Source of the DNA: Pseudomonas syringae
Lineage (GTDB): Bacteria; Pseudomonadota; Gammaproteobacteria; Pseudomonadales; Pseudomonadaceae
Assembly: GCF_001698815.1 (NCBI RefSeq)
Contig: NZ_LGSI01000041.1
Span: forward strand, 38,907-102,906
DNA: 64,000 nt
Reading direction: 5' to 3'
The notes below the pieces were generated by a model. It saw only the letters and a program-made list of their open reading frames with translations, had not been told where the DNA came from and made no database searches. The position numbers and the translations under genes are program-made. Of the stretch, positions 9,512-18,077 are shown piece by piece. How positions within the stretch are numbered: the stretch's first letter is position 1; each line of letters starts with the position of its first letter.

Positions 9512-10939
9512 TTACGTCGCAAATAAATGACCTTCGACGTCCATGCCAGCATCGCGCATCTGCGCCAATTTGTAGCGCAACGTACGCGGGCTGATACCTA
9601 ACCGCTCGGCAGCCTCCTTGCGACGACCGCGCTCGGCGCGCAGGGTGTCAATAATCATCTGAAACTCGCGCCGGCGCAGATCATCACCCAACGCGCTGCC
9701 CCCGTCGTTTCCGGCCCCATCGCCGGATACAGCCCCTTGGGCAACGGGTAAAACCGGCGCAGCGGCGCCCGCCGGGGCGACGCTCAACGCCAGCAATGGC
9801 GCGCAGGAGACGGGCCCCGCAAGGCAGAAATCTTCCGCCTCAATGACGCCGCCCTGCTGCAGAATCAGCGCTCGTTGCACCGCGTTGTCCAGTTCGCGGA
9901 CATTGCCGGGCCAGGCGTACCCCACCAGACATGCCTGCGCCTGGGGAGACAAGCGTACCGCCGCGTGTTTCATTTTATTGACGTGTTTGGCCAGCAAGCG
10001 CTCGGCCAGCGGCAGAATATCGGCGGTTCGCTGGCGCAGCGGTTGCCAGGCCAGCGGAAATACCGATAACCGATAAAACAGATCTTCACGGAACCGACCG
10101 GCTGCAACTTCCCCGGCCAGATCACGGTTCGTCGTTGCCAACACGCGAATATCCAGACTAATGGGCTTGCGCGCGCCTACCCGCTCGACTTCGCGCTCCT
10201 GAAGTACGCGCAACAATTTCGCCTGCAGGCCCATGGGCATTTCGGAAATTTCATCAAGCAGGATCGTGCCGCCGTCGGCCTGTTCGAATTTACCGGCTTG
10301 CGCAGCAATGGCGCCGGTGAACGAGCCTTTTTCATGGCCGAACAAGGTGGCTTCGAGCATGTTGTCCGGGATCGCCGCGCAGTTGATGGCGATGAAAGGC
10401 TTGTCGGCACGGGGCGAATGCTGGTGAATGAAACGCGCCAGCACTTCCTTGCCGGTGCCTGATTCGCCGGATATCAGCACCGTGGAGTCGCTTTTCGCCA
10501 CGCGACTGGCCAGGTTCAACAACTGCGCGCTGGCAGGTTCGACCGCTATCGGCCCATCGCCGTCATCCGGGCCAGGACGCCCCAGCGCATGCCGGGCGAC
10601 CAACGCCAGCATGGCTTTGGGCTCGAAAGGTTTGACCAGATAATCCGCCGCACCCTGGCGCATCGCATCCACGGCGCGCTCGACCGCGCCATGCGCGGTC
10701 ATCAGCAGCACGGGCAATTGCGGCTGGCGCGCGCGCAGCAGGCCGAGCAACTGATGGCCATCCATGCCCGGCATATTGACGTCGCTGATCACCAGACTGA
10801 ACGGCTCACGCGCGACGGCGACCAGGGCATCCTCAGCCGACCCGACGGCGTGATACTCATGCCCGGCCAATTCCAGGGTTTCCCCCAGCGCTTCGCGCAA
10901 CGCACGGTCGTCTTCGACCAACAGCACCTTGATCGTCAT
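9512..10939 (-). CDS. fleR: Sigma54-dependent response regulator FleR
   Basis: 475 residues. The receiver (1-120) has VEDDRALREAL, the phospho-Asp in VISDVNMPGMDG and Lys in YLVKPFEP. The AAA+ domain (about 140-375) has Walker A GESGTGKE and the sigma54-contact motif GSFTGA. A Pro/Ala/Gly-rich linker (about 375-425) leads to a Fis-type helix-turn-helix near the C-terminus (RRKEAAERLGISPRTLRYKL). With FleS it activates class III flagellar genes (hook, basal body). Its start shares one base with the fleS stop (TGATG), so translation is coupled. Confidence 0.95.
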   Translation of the reverse strand: MTIKVLLVEDDRALREALGETLELAGHEYHAVGSAEDALVAVAREPFSLVISDVNMPGMDGHQLLGLLRARQPQLPVLLMTAHGAVERAVDAMRQGAADYLVKPFEPKAMLALVARHALGRPGPDDGDGPIAVEPASAQLLNLASRVAKSDSTVLISGESGTGKEVLARFIHQHSPRADKPFIAINCAAIPDNMLEATLFGHEKGSFTGAIAAQAGKFEQADGGTILLDEISEMPMGLQAKLLRVLQEREVERVGARKPISLDIRVLATTNRDLAGEVAAGRFREDLFYRLSVFPLAWQPLRQRTADILPLAERLLAKHVNKMKHAAVRLSPQAQACLVGYAWPGNVRELDNAVQRALILQQGGVIEAEDFCLAGPVSCAPLLALSVAPAGAAAPVLPVAQGAVSGDGAGNDGGSALGDDLRRREFQMIIDTLRAERGRRKEAAERLGISPRTLRYKLAQMRDAGMDVEGHLFAT

Positions 10940-12156
10940 CAGTTATTGTCCGCGACGCTGGATGGCGCACTCATCAAGGGCAAGGTGACCAGCGCGCAAG
11001 TGCCACGACCAACCCGCGAGGCGTACTGAACGGCACCGCGATGGGCACGGGTGACCGCTGTCACCACAGCCAGACCAAGGCCGGTGCCGGTGGTCTTGGT
11101 GGTGAAAAAAGGTTCGCCGATATGTGCCAGAGCGGCAGCGTCAATGCCGCTACCGTTATCACTGACGCACAGCCGCAGCGTATTGCCTCGGCTGTAGGCA
11201 TGGATTTTCAAGCGTGGTTGACCGGCGCAAGCCTGCACCGCGTTTTCGATCAGATTCAGTAGCGCACCCACCAGCGTGTCGCGATTGCACAGCAACTCAC
11301 CCTCCGATGGGTCGCACTGCCAACGCACCTGGATATCCTGAGTGTGCGTCAAGGCAGCGTCCTGCAGCGCGGCGAAGAGCTGCTGCGGCGTAAGTCGGTC
11401 GGTCAGCGGCAACTCGCCGCGGGCGAACACCAACATGTCCCGCACTTGATGTTCAAGCTCATGCAGACGCTCTTTAAGACGTCCGGCAAAGCGTTGCTGG
11501 GTTTCCAGCGGCAGCTCCTGCTCTGTCAAATGACTGGCGTAGATCAATGCCGCTGACAGCGGAGTGCGAATCTGGTGTGCGAGGGAAGCCACCATCCGCC
11601 CCAGCGACGACAAGCGCTCGTGACGCGCCAGTTGATCCTGCAGATGGCGGGTTTCTGTCAGATCGTTAAGCAATACCAACTGACCCGGTTCGGCATCCAG
11701 CGAGCGGGTGGCGATGGACAGACGTCGGCCATCCTTGAGAGAGACTTCGTGGCCGTCGTCTTCGCGCGGAGCAAAACAGCGACTGATGACATGCCGCCAC
11801 AGCTCACCCTCCATCGGCTGCCCGAGCAAATCGATGGCCGCCGGATTGGCTTCGCGTACCCTGCCCATGCCATCGATCACGATGATCCCGCCGGGCAGCA
11901 GGTCGAGCAGATTCTGCAAGCGATACGCCAGGCGCTCTTTCTCCGCCAGCTCCTCCATGCGCTGCGCGCTGACCACTGCCAGTTCGCCCTTGAGCTCGGC
12001 GACTCGCGCTTCCAGCAAACTGTAGGAATCAGTCAGCTGCGCCGACATCTGATTGAACAGCGAAAACGCCTGCTCAAGCCCTTGACGACTTTCCAGCTCA
12101 AGGGACGGCAGGACTGCATGGGCAAGGTCAGGGGTCATCTTGGCGGCGTGGGGCAT
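10939..12156 (-). CDS. fleS: Flagellar sensor histidine kinase FleS
   Basis: 405 residues with no membrane span: an N-terminal coiled coil (about 25-80), a PAS domain (about 80-165), a HisKA domain with the phospho-His in SLAHQIRTPLSAALIYASHL (about 190-205) and a HATPase domain with NLIENAVQAC, SDNGSGID and TTKTTGTGLGLAVV. It is cytoplasmic, like FleS of P. aeruginosa and FlrB of Vibrio, and phosphorylates FleR. It has its own sigma54 site at 12211-12225, consistent with FleQ control of fleSR. Confidence 0.95.
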   Translation of the reverse strand: MPHAAKMTPDLAHAVLPSLELESRQGLEQAFSLFNQMSAQLTDSYSLLEARVAELKGELAVVSAQRMEELAEKERLAYRLQNLLDLLPGGIIVIDGMGRVREANPAAIDLLGQPMEGELWRHVISRCFAPREDDGHEVSLKDGRRLSIATRSLDAEPGQLVLLNDLTETRHLQDQLARHERLSSLGRMVASLAHQIRTPLSAALIYASHLTEQELPLETQQRFAGRLKERLHELEHQVRDMLVFARGELPLTDRLTPQQLFAALQDAALTHTQDIQVRWQCDPSEGELLCNRDTLVGALLNLIENAVQACAGQPRLKIHAYSRGNTLRLCVSDNGSGIDAAALAHIGEPFFTTKTTGTGLGLAVVTAVTRAHRGAVQYASRVGRGTCALVTLPLMSAPSSVADNN

Positions 12157-12210
12157 CAGTCATCTCTCGCGTGGCGAACCGTCATTAAACGGTATGTTCC
12201 TAGAGACGTA

Positions 12211-12225
12211 GCAATCCTCGTGCCG
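12211..12225 (-). promoter_or_regulatory. Sigma54 promoter for fleSR
   Basis: The minus strand reads CGGCACGAGGATTGC followed by T, with GG-N10-GC spacing and only the first base off consensus. Predicted start near 12199, leader about 43 nt. It abuts the fleQ terminator, separating class I fleQ from class II fleSR. Confidence 0.8.
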
Positions 12226-12254
12226 AAAAAAAACCCCTGAAAATTCAGAGGTTT
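12226..12254 (-). terminator. Rho-independent terminator after fleQ
   Basis: On the minus strand AACCTCTGAA and TTCAGGGGTT form a 10-bp stem (one G-U pair) with a 2-nt loop, followed by a run of T. It lies 24 nt past the fleQ stop. Confidence 0.8.
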
Positions 12255-12278
12255 GATTTTTTCGCGATTCAGCAAGCG

Positions 12279-13754
12279 TCAATCATCTGCCTGTTCATCG
12301 CCTTCACGTCGGCTCATGCCGTATTTGCGCATTTTCTCAACGAGGGTCGTGCGACGAATCCGCAGGCGCTCGGCGGCACGCGCGACGATACCGTTGGCGT
12401 CGTCCAGTGCCTGCTGGATCAAACCTTGCTCCAGCCCACCCAGATAGTCCTTCAAGTCCAGGCCTTCCGGCGGCAACAGGGCGCCGGACGAGAAGTTCGG
12501 CGTATGACCATTAATGGCCACGCGCTCTTCGAGATCGCTGCGCAGACTGTCTACGAGTTGTTCGTCTTCGTCATCGACATAGCGGAATTTCTTCGGCAAC
12601 TCGGCCACGCCAATCACGCCGTAGGGATGCATGATCGCCATGCGCTCCACCAGGTTGGCCAATTCACGCACATTGCCCGGCCAGCCATGGCGACACAGCG
12701 ACATGATGGCAGCGGAGTTGAAGCGGATCGAACCGCGCTTCTCGTGCTCCATGCGCGAGATCAGCTCGTTCATCAGCAACGGAATGTCTTCGACCCGCTC
12801 GCGCAGCGGCGCCATTTCGATCGGGAACACGTTCAGACGGTAGTAAAGATCTTCACGGAAGCTGCCGATCTCGATCATCGACTCAAGATTCTTGTGGGTT
12901 GCGGCAATGATGCGCACATCGACGCTTTGGGTCTTGTTGCTGCCCACGCGCTCGAAGGTACGTTCTTGCAGAACCCGTAGCAGCTTGACCTGCATCGGCA
13001 GCGGCATGTCGCCGATTTCATCGAGGAACAGCGTGCCGCCGTTAGCCAGTTCGAAACGTCCGGCACGACTAGTGATCGCCCCGGTGAAGGCACCCTTCTC
13101 GTGACCGAACAGTTCGCTTTCAAGCAATTCGGCCGGGATCGCGCCACAGTTGACCGGCACAAACGGTGCGTCGCGGCGCTTGGAGTGATAGTGCAGGTTG
13201 CGCGCGACGACTTCCTTGCCAGTCCCGGACTCACCGAGGATCAACACGCTGGCATCAGTGTCGGCGACCTGCTGCATCATCTGGCGCACATGCTGAATCG
13301 CACGACTGGTACCGACCAGGCTGCGAAACAGGTTGGGCTCACGATGACGACCGCGCTCACGGGCCTGATCGTACATCTCGCGATAGACCTGGGCACGGTG
13401 CAGGGAATCGAGCAATTTGCTGTAGCTGGGCGGCATTTCCAGTGAGGAAAGCACGCGCCGACGCAAATCGTCAGTCAGGTCCATGGAAGTAGTTTCGCCC
13501 ATCAGCAAGACGGGAAGGAACTCATCCCACGCAGCGACTGTCTTAAGAAGCCCTTGCAGACTTCCAGGCGCGCTCACGCTGCCAACGAGCACGCAAAGCA
13601 CTTCTCGGGTAGAGGTCAGAGAGCCGACAACCTGTTGCCAGTCCTGGCTGGAGCAGGCCAAATTTTCTTCGCCAAGAAAATTCAGAATGACCGCCAAGTC
13701 ACGGCGGCGCTGGCTATCGTCATCGATCAGCAGAATCTTGATTTCACGCCACAT
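12279..13754 (-). CDS. fleQ: Master flagellar regulator FleQ
   Basis: 491 residues. The N-terminal REC-like domain has LIDDDS, but the usual phospho-Asp segment is replaced by VLVGSVSAP, so phosphorylation is unlikely. The AAA+ domain (about 142-375) is preceded by the arginine switch NLFRSLVG, where c-di-GMP binds in FleQ. Walker A is GESGTGKE and the sigma54 loop is GAFTGA. A Fis-type helix-turn-helix sits at about 450-480 ([19 protein letters not shown]). FleQ activates flagellar sigma54 promoters, including those seen here, and regulates matrix genes in response to c-di-GMP. The 164-nt gap upstream shows no sigma54 site. Confidence 0.97.
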   Translation of the reverse strand: MWREIKILLIDDDSQRRRDLAVILNFLGEENLACSSQDWQQVVGSLTSTREVLCVLVGSVSAPGSLQGLLKTVAAWDEFLPVLLMGETTSMDLTDDLRRRVLSSLEMPPSYSKLLDSLHRAQVYREMYDQARERGRHREPNLFRSLVGTSRAIQHVRQMMQQVADTDASVLILGESGTGKEVVARNLHYHSKRRDAPFVPVNCGAIPAELLESELFGHEKGAFTGAITSRAGRFELANGGTLFLDEIGDMPLPMQVKLLRVLQERTFERVGSNKTQSVDVRIIAATHKNLESMIEIGSFREDLYYRLNVFPIEMAPLRERVEDIPLLMNELISRMEHEKRGSIRFNSAAIMSLCRHGWPGNVRELANLVERMAIMHPYGVIGVAELPKKFRYVDDEDEQLVDSLRSDLEERVAINGHTPNFSSGALLPPEGLDLKDYLGGLEQGLIQQALDDANGIVARAAERLRIRRTTLVEKMRKYGMSRREGDEQADD

Positions 13755-13918
13755 GCAATAGCAACTTCCCTAGTCAACTCTGTGCCCCACAAGGGCAAGC
13801 TTGGCAATTCTCAGCCGGTACGATTACTGAGACGCCAGAAAATGGCAAACATCACTAGTTAAGTCAAAAAACCGTACACAGTCAAATTTATGGCGCACTT
13901 CTTTTCGATCAACGAGCT

Positions 13919-14215
13919 TCAACCGAACAGATGGTAAACCTTCGCCGCGTTTTTCGCTTGCTGGATCTGCGTCATCTCGTCGACGATTGCCTGACGCGCG
14001 TCGGTTGCGGTATCGATTAACTGCCGGTAGACCGTCAGCAGCTCTTCCAGATTGCTGCGCAGTTCCGGCGCATTCGGCGTCGCCTCACTGATCATGTCGT
14101 CCACGCAAGCACGGCATGCCAGGTCCAATTTGCCAATTGCATCCCAGTCACGCTCAGCCAAAGCGCCTACCAGTGCATCCTTGGTCTCTTCGATACGCTT
14201 GAGTGCAGCACTCAT
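13919..14215 (-). CDS. fliT: FliT-like flagellar export chaperone
   Basis: 98 residues, all helical and acidic, ending VYHLFG. It lies immediately downstream of fliS (20 nt) and upstream of fleQ, where Pseudomonas genomes carry the FliT-equivalent filament-cap chaperone. FliT binds FliD and FlhA in enterics. Sequence similarity to enteric FliT is too low to see by eye, so the name rests on size, position and helical character. Confidence 0.7.
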   Translation of the reverse strand: MSAALKRIEETKDALVGALAERDWDAIGKLDLACRACVDDMISEATPNAPELRSNLEELLTVYRQLIDTATDARQAIVDEMTQIQQAKNAAKVYHLFG

Positions 14216-14235
14216 GTTGGTCTCCTCAGCACAGC

Positions 14236-14619
14236 TTAGTGAGCAGCGATTGCGTCCCAGCCTTCCTTGACGGTGCCCAGCAAGCTGCTGACCTCATCAA
14301 GGATCAGTGGATCGCTTTTTATGTTGGCTTCAGCCAAGCGCTGCATCATGTAGATGTACAGATTGTCCACACGGGTCAGCGTATCAGCCGATTTTTCCAT
14401 ATCCAGGCCTTCACGCAGGCCACCGACGATTTCTATCGCCTTGCCGATCAATACGCCTTTTGCAGGAATATCCTTGCGTCCGATGGCGCCCTTGGCCTGG
14501 GCAATGCGATCCAGCCCTACTTCCATCAGCATCTGCACCAGACGATGAGGATTGGCCTCGGACGTTTGCGCGTGGGCATTTACTTTCTGGTACTGCCGAA
14601 GGGCTAACATCGGGTTCAT
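14236..14619 (-). CDS. fliS: Flagellin export chaperone FliS
   Basis: 127 residues from ATG at 14619 (MNPMLALRQYQKVNAHAQTS), chosen over an ATG five codons upstream because it matches the FliS start and has a purine-rich GAGGTTGATC before it. The family features are the RLVQMLMEVGLDRIAQAKGA helix and the late YMMQRLAEANIKSDPLILDEV. FliS wraps the flagellin C-terminus to stop polymerisation in the cytosol. The gene follows the fliD terminator. Confidence 0.95.
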   Translation of the reverse strand: MNPMLALRQYQKVNAHAQTSEANPHRLVQMLMEVGLDRIAQAKGAIGRKDIPAKGVLIGKAIEIVGGLREGLDMEKSADTLTRVDNLYIYMMQRLAEANIKSDPLILDEVSSLLGTVKEGWDAIAAH

Positions 14620-14695
14620 GATCAACCTCGTCAAAGCTGGAAGAATTCGTATATTCAGTGTATCGACGCACCGTCGAAAAACTTTAGACCAGAAG

Positions 14696-14731
14696 CCAAA
14701 AACCCGGCGTGCGATTAATCGCAGCCGGGTT
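14696..14731 (-). terminator. Rho-independent terminator after fliD
   Basis: On the minus strand AACCCGGC pairs with GCCGGGTT, with an inner TGCGA/TCGCA extension and a one-base bulge, then TTTTT. It lies 18 nt after the fliD stop, between fliD and fliS. Confidence 0.75.
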
Positions 14732-14748
14732 GAGTGACTCAGTGAATA

Positions 14749-16170
14749 TCAGGCAGATGCCTGGGCATTCAGAGTATCGAAGAACGAGGTGATGCTCGAC
14801 AGCGTGGACTTCATCTGCCCGACTAACAAATCCATGGCGTTGTACTTGGCAGTCAGCGTGGATGTAAGGTTCTTGACGTATATATCCAACGACTCCTGCT
14901 GCTTGAGCAGAGCGGCGCTCGTCGTATTCAGCGTCGTCTTGCGCTGATCAAGGATACCGCCAGTTTCGGTGTAGGGGTTGATGGCTTTATTCATGCGAGC
15001 CAACAAGCCGTTCGTGCTATCAGTACCGCTGAACAGTTCCTGAACCTGTCCACCCAGGCTATTGTCACTCATGGCTTTTGTGAACTTGGTGGCGTCGAAG
15101 GACAGCGTGCCATCTGCTTGTGCGGTTCCGATCCCCAGTTGCGACAAGGTAGAAAGCTTGCTACCAGGCCCTGGAGTGACCAGCACCTCTCGCAACGAGG
15201 CCAGCAGGTTGCGAGGCATGGAGTCGCCCGTCATTGCGGCCGCGACAGTCAGATCACCGTTGGAATCCGCGGTTGCCTTGGTCAACGAACTGATGGTCTT
15301 GACCACCGTGTTATAGGCGTCAACGAAGGCCTGCAGTGAGGTTTTCAGACCGTCGGTGTTGCTTGCAACAGTGACTGTCGAATCCCCTTTCGCAACTGCA
15401 GTGAAGCTCAGTCCGCTGACAGCGGTGCTATAGGTATTGGTCGAACTGGTAACGGTAAGACCCGCAACGGTAATCGAGCCATCGACAGGCGCTGCGCCGA
15501 TACGGCCAGAACTTGTTGCCGACGCTGTATCGAGTGCGCCTGTACCAATAACCAAGGCACTGGTTGCACCCGTAACGCTGGTAGTGATATCCGTGCCTGC
15601 GCCCGTTTTCGTCGAACTGAACACCAGTCGCGCCGAGCCCGTGGAGTCAGTGACGATGTTGGCGCTGATACCACTGGTGGAAGTCTTGGCGTTGATCTGG
15701 TCGCGAACGGTTTGCAGTGACGAACCCTCTGCGATATCGATGACGGTATCGGTAGTGCCATTTTGACTGAGGGTCAGTGTCCCACTCGGAATGGCACTGG
15801 CTGCCGCCGTATCGAACGCTGCCGAAGCAACACTGGAACTTGTGGCTAGACCTACGACCGTAACAGCGTAGCTACCGGCCACTGCAGTATTGGTAGTGGT
15901 CGCGGTCACGAAATTGGTGGCTGAAGATGTTGCCGAATAACCATTAAACGCTGGCGCATCAGTCTTGCCCAGGTTGGTCATTGCCGTCTGAAAGGCATCC
16001 AGAGCAGACTTAAGGGTACTGACACCCGAAAGTTTGGTAGTCGTCAGCGTGGTTTGGTTGGTGATCTGGGTTTGCTTGGCGTTTTTGTCCGAGTCAACGA
16101 GCGACGTGACAATCTCGCTGATTGCCAGGCCCGAACCAAGGCCGGTGGATGTGGTAATTGGGCTAGCCAT
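14749..16170 (-). CDS. fliD: Filament cap protein FliD
   Basis: 473 residues. The N-terminal coiled-coil segment opens with the typical GLGSGLAISEIVTSLVDSDK (about 11-30). The variable Ser/Thr-rich exposed domains span about 70-300, and a helical C-terminus includes LLARMNKAINPYTETGGILDQR and ends in a coiled coil. Five FliD subunits cap the filament and fold incoming flagellin; FliD is also an adhesin and mucin binder in some Pseudomonas. The Ser/Thr abundance makes it another possible glycosylation target, which is my inference. Confidence 0.96.
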   Translation of the reverse strand: MASPITTSTGLGSGLAISEIVTSLVDSDKNAKQTQITNQTTLTTTKLSGVSTLKSALDAFQTAMTNLGKTDAPAFNGYSATSSATNFVTATTTNTAVAGSYAVTVVGLATSSSVASAAFDTAAASAIPSGTLTLSQNGTTDTVIDIAEGSSLQTVRDQINAKTSTSGISANIVTDSTGSARLVFSSTKTGAGTDITTSVTGATSALVIGTGALDTASATSSGRIGAAPVDGSITVAGLTVTSSTNTYSTAVSGLSFTAVAKGDSTVTVASNTDGLKTSLQAFVDAYNTVVKTISSLTKATADSNGDLTVAAAMTGDSMPRNLLASLREVLVTPGPGSKLSTLSQLGIGTAQADGTLSFDATKFTKAMSDNSLGGQVQELFSGTDSTNGLLARMNKAINPYTETGGILDQRKTTLNTTSAALLKQQESLDIYVKNLTSTLTAKYNAMDLLVGQMKSTLSSITSFFDTLNAQASA

Positions 16171-16247
16171 TTGCTTCTCCTTCAGTTTTCGTCGGACTTT
16201 TGACTACGACCAACGCAAAAGAACTGGTAACACGATTCATGCCACGA

Positions 16248-16637
16248 TCAGGCCTTGGCGTCGAATAACAAACTGTGTGCATTGTGCAGGCTGTCTGCAA
16301 TCTTCAGCGCTTCTGCCGAAGGCAGCTGCCTGACGACTTCACCGGTATCACTGGCGATCACTTTGACCACGATCTCGCCGGATGCTTCATCAATGGAAAA
16401 CTCGAGATTACGCCTCACCGACTGCACGAATTTTTCAATTTCCTGTACCGCAGTTTTCAGCTTTTCAGATTTTTCAGCATCGGATTCCTTGGATGAGTCT
16501 TTACTTGCGGAAGAATCCGCAGAGGCCGCTGGTGCTGGCACCGAGACTGCCTGAGGAGCGGTGACTGTTTGTTCTACTACAGCTGGCACCGGCTTGACGG
16601 CCTGGTAAGACAAGCCCAACTTCACGCTCATGTCCAT
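16248..16637 (-). CDS. flaG: FlaG family protein
   Basis: 129 residues. The C-terminal half (VQSVRRNLEFSIDEASGEIVVKVIASDTGEVVRQLPSAEALKIA, read in pieces) is the FlaG domain. The N-terminal half is a Ser/Ala/Lys linker with low-complexity repeats. FlaG influences filament length in several bacteria. It lies between fliC and fliD, the usual position in Pseudomonas. An in-frame ATG two codons inside the chosen start is equally possible. Expression must read through the fliC terminator or start inside fliC. Confidence 0.93.
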   Translation of the reverse strand: MDMSVKLGLSYQAVKPVPAVVEQTVTAPQAVSVPAPAASADSSASKDSSKESDAEKSEKLKTAVQEIEKFVQSVRRNLEFSIDEASGEIVVKVIASDTGEVVRQLPSAEALKIADSLHNAHSLLFDAKA

Positions 16638-16655
16638 TCCAACACCTCCTCAACG

Positions 16656-16692
16656 TAAAAAGCGGGAGAGCATGACCAGCACACTCCCCCGC
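16656..16692 (-). terminator. Strong rho-independent terminator after fliC
   Basis: On the minus strand GCGGGGGAG pairs with CTCTCCCGC (9-bp stem, one G-U) around a 13-nt loop, followed by TTTTT. It ends 19 nt before the flaG start and likely gives high fliC and lower flaG-fliD message. Confidence 0.8.
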
Positions 16693-16709
16693 CAAAACTT
16701 ATTCCGAAA

Positions 16710-17561
16710 TTACTGAAGCAGCTTCAGTACAGCGGAAGGCAACTGGTTAGCCTGGGCCAGAACAGCTTGGGAAGCCTGTTGCAGAGTTTGCTGCTTGGTC
16801 AGGTTAGCGGTTTCTGCGGCGAAGTCGGTGTCTTGTACACGACCCAGTGCAGCAGTGGCGTTTTCGTTAACGTTTTGCAGGTTGGAAATAGTGCTGGTCA
16901 GACGGTTTTGCGAAGCACCGAGGTTTGCACGAGTGGCGTTGATGGTCGCCAGAGCATTGTCGATTGCACTGATCGAAGCGTCAATGTTAGTACCGGCGAC
17001 TGCACTGTCTGTACCTGTCAGAGCTACGGTCGCGCTGTCGACCAGCAGGGTGGTAGCGTCAAAACTGTCGCTCAGTACCAGGTTGATACGGTTAGTACTG
17101 CCTACTTCCGAACCTACCTGCAGCTCCATGGTGCCAGCAGTACCGTCGAGCAGTTTCTTGCCGTTAAGGTTGGTGCTGTTAGCGATACGGGTCAATTCGT
17201 CCGACATCTGGGCGAATTCAGCGTTGGTCGCTACCTGATCGGAAGTACCGTTGGTACCGTTACGGGCTTGTACGGCCAGTTCACGCATACGCTGCAGGAT
17301 GTTGGTGGATTCTTGCAGAGCGCCTTCAGCGGTCTGAGCCATCGAGATACCATCGTTGGCGTTTTTGATTGCTACTGTCTGACCGCGGATTTGGCTGCTG
17401 ATGCGAGTGGCGATCTGCAGGCCGGCTGCGTCGTCTTTGGCGCTGTTGATTTTCAAGCCAGAAGACAGACGAGTCATGGAAGTGGACAGAGCGTCGGATG
17501 CGCGACCCAGGTTCTTCTGAACGGAGAGGGAAGCAACGTTAGTGTTTACGCCTAAAGCCAT
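16710..17561 (-). CDS. fliC: Flagellin FliC
   Basis: 283-residue short flagellin. The D0/D1 N-terminus ([20 protein letters not shown], residues 1-20) and C-terminus ([13 protein letters not shown]) are conserved. The central variable region (about 150-220) is small and Ser/Thr-rich, a plausible glycan site facing outward. Residues 33-51, [19 protein letters not shown], correspond to most of the plant flg22 epitope. The [13 protein letters not shown] segment is the TLR5-contact helix of beta/gamma-proteobacterial flagellins. A sigma28 promoter (17642-17668) and a strong terminator flank the gene, so it forms a single-gene high-output unit next to the glycosylation island. Confidence 0.97.
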   Translation of the reverse strand: MALGVNTNVASLSVQKNLGRASDALSTSMTRLSSGLKINSAKDDAAGLQIATRISSQIRGQTVAIKNANDGISMAQTAEGALQESTNILQRMRELAVQARNGTNGTSDQVATNAEFAQMSDELTRIANSTNLNGKKLLDGTAGTMELQVGSEVGSTNRINLVLSDSFDATTLLVDSATVALTGTDSAVAGTNIDASISAIDNALATINATRANLGASQNRLTSTISNLQNVNENATAALGRVQDTDFAAETANLTKQQTLQQASQAVLAQANQLPSAVLKLLQ

Positions 17562-17641
17562 GATGAAATTCCTCGTTGGTTGGGTGCTGCGGCTTCCGGC
17601 CCTGGCAACAGCCGGGATGGCACAGAGAACCTTCGTAATAG

Positions 17642-17668
17642 TTATCGTCGGGATCGGACTTTGCTTTA
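17642..17668 (-). promoter_or_regulatory. Sigma28 (FliA) promoter for fliC
   Basis: The minus strand reads TAAA, 15 bases, GACGATAA, one base off the FliA consensus TAAA-N15-GCCGATAA. Predicted start near 17632, leader about 70 nt. FliA is held by FlgM (55166) until the hook is complete. Confidence 0.85.
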
Positions 17669-17819
17669 GGGCAATTTATAAAAATAATGCCATCAAGCGG
17701 CCAGCTCCCCGAAAAACAAGGGCTTAGGCATTTGTAAAGATTAAAAAAGCGTGTCGCAAATGCGGACAATCAAGCGAAGTTCTATATATCGCCCGCCGCG
17801 CCGTAGATACGGCAAGTCA

Positions 17820-18077
17820 TTAACTGTGAACCAGTTCCGCTAACTCGTACTGCATATAGTCGGCAAGACCCAGCCAGTCCTGTGACTGCTGACAAGCGAA
17901 CATCGCCACCAGCAGTTGTGACCACTGCTGCTGGACCTCCGGAGAACGGCGCTCAAACAAACCGGCTGCAGTTTCGAACACTTCCAGCATATCCAGAGCC
18001 GCCTCGACGCTGCGACCAAGGCGAAACCGCCCGGCACATTCAATACTGGCGAGCACGCACGACTCGATCCCGTTCAT
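17820..18077 (-). CDS. 85-residue protein of unknown function coupled to the Maf-type transferase
   Basis: 85 residues, predicted helical, starting MNGIESCVLASIECAGRFRL. There is no signal peptide or membrane segment, and two Cys lie near the N-terminus and one near residue 62. I do not recognise a family. Its ATG overlaps the stop of the upstream DUF115 gene (ATGA, 18074-18077), so it is translated with that gene and may act with it, for instance as an accessory subunit or flagellin-binding factor. It is the last gene before the fliC promoter region; the 150-nt stretch 17669-17819 shows no further feature. Confidence 0.75.
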   Translation of the reverse strand: MNGIESCVLASIECAGRFRLGRSVEAALDMLEVFETAAGLFERRSPEVQQQWSQLLVAMFACQQSQDWLGLADYMQYELAELVHS

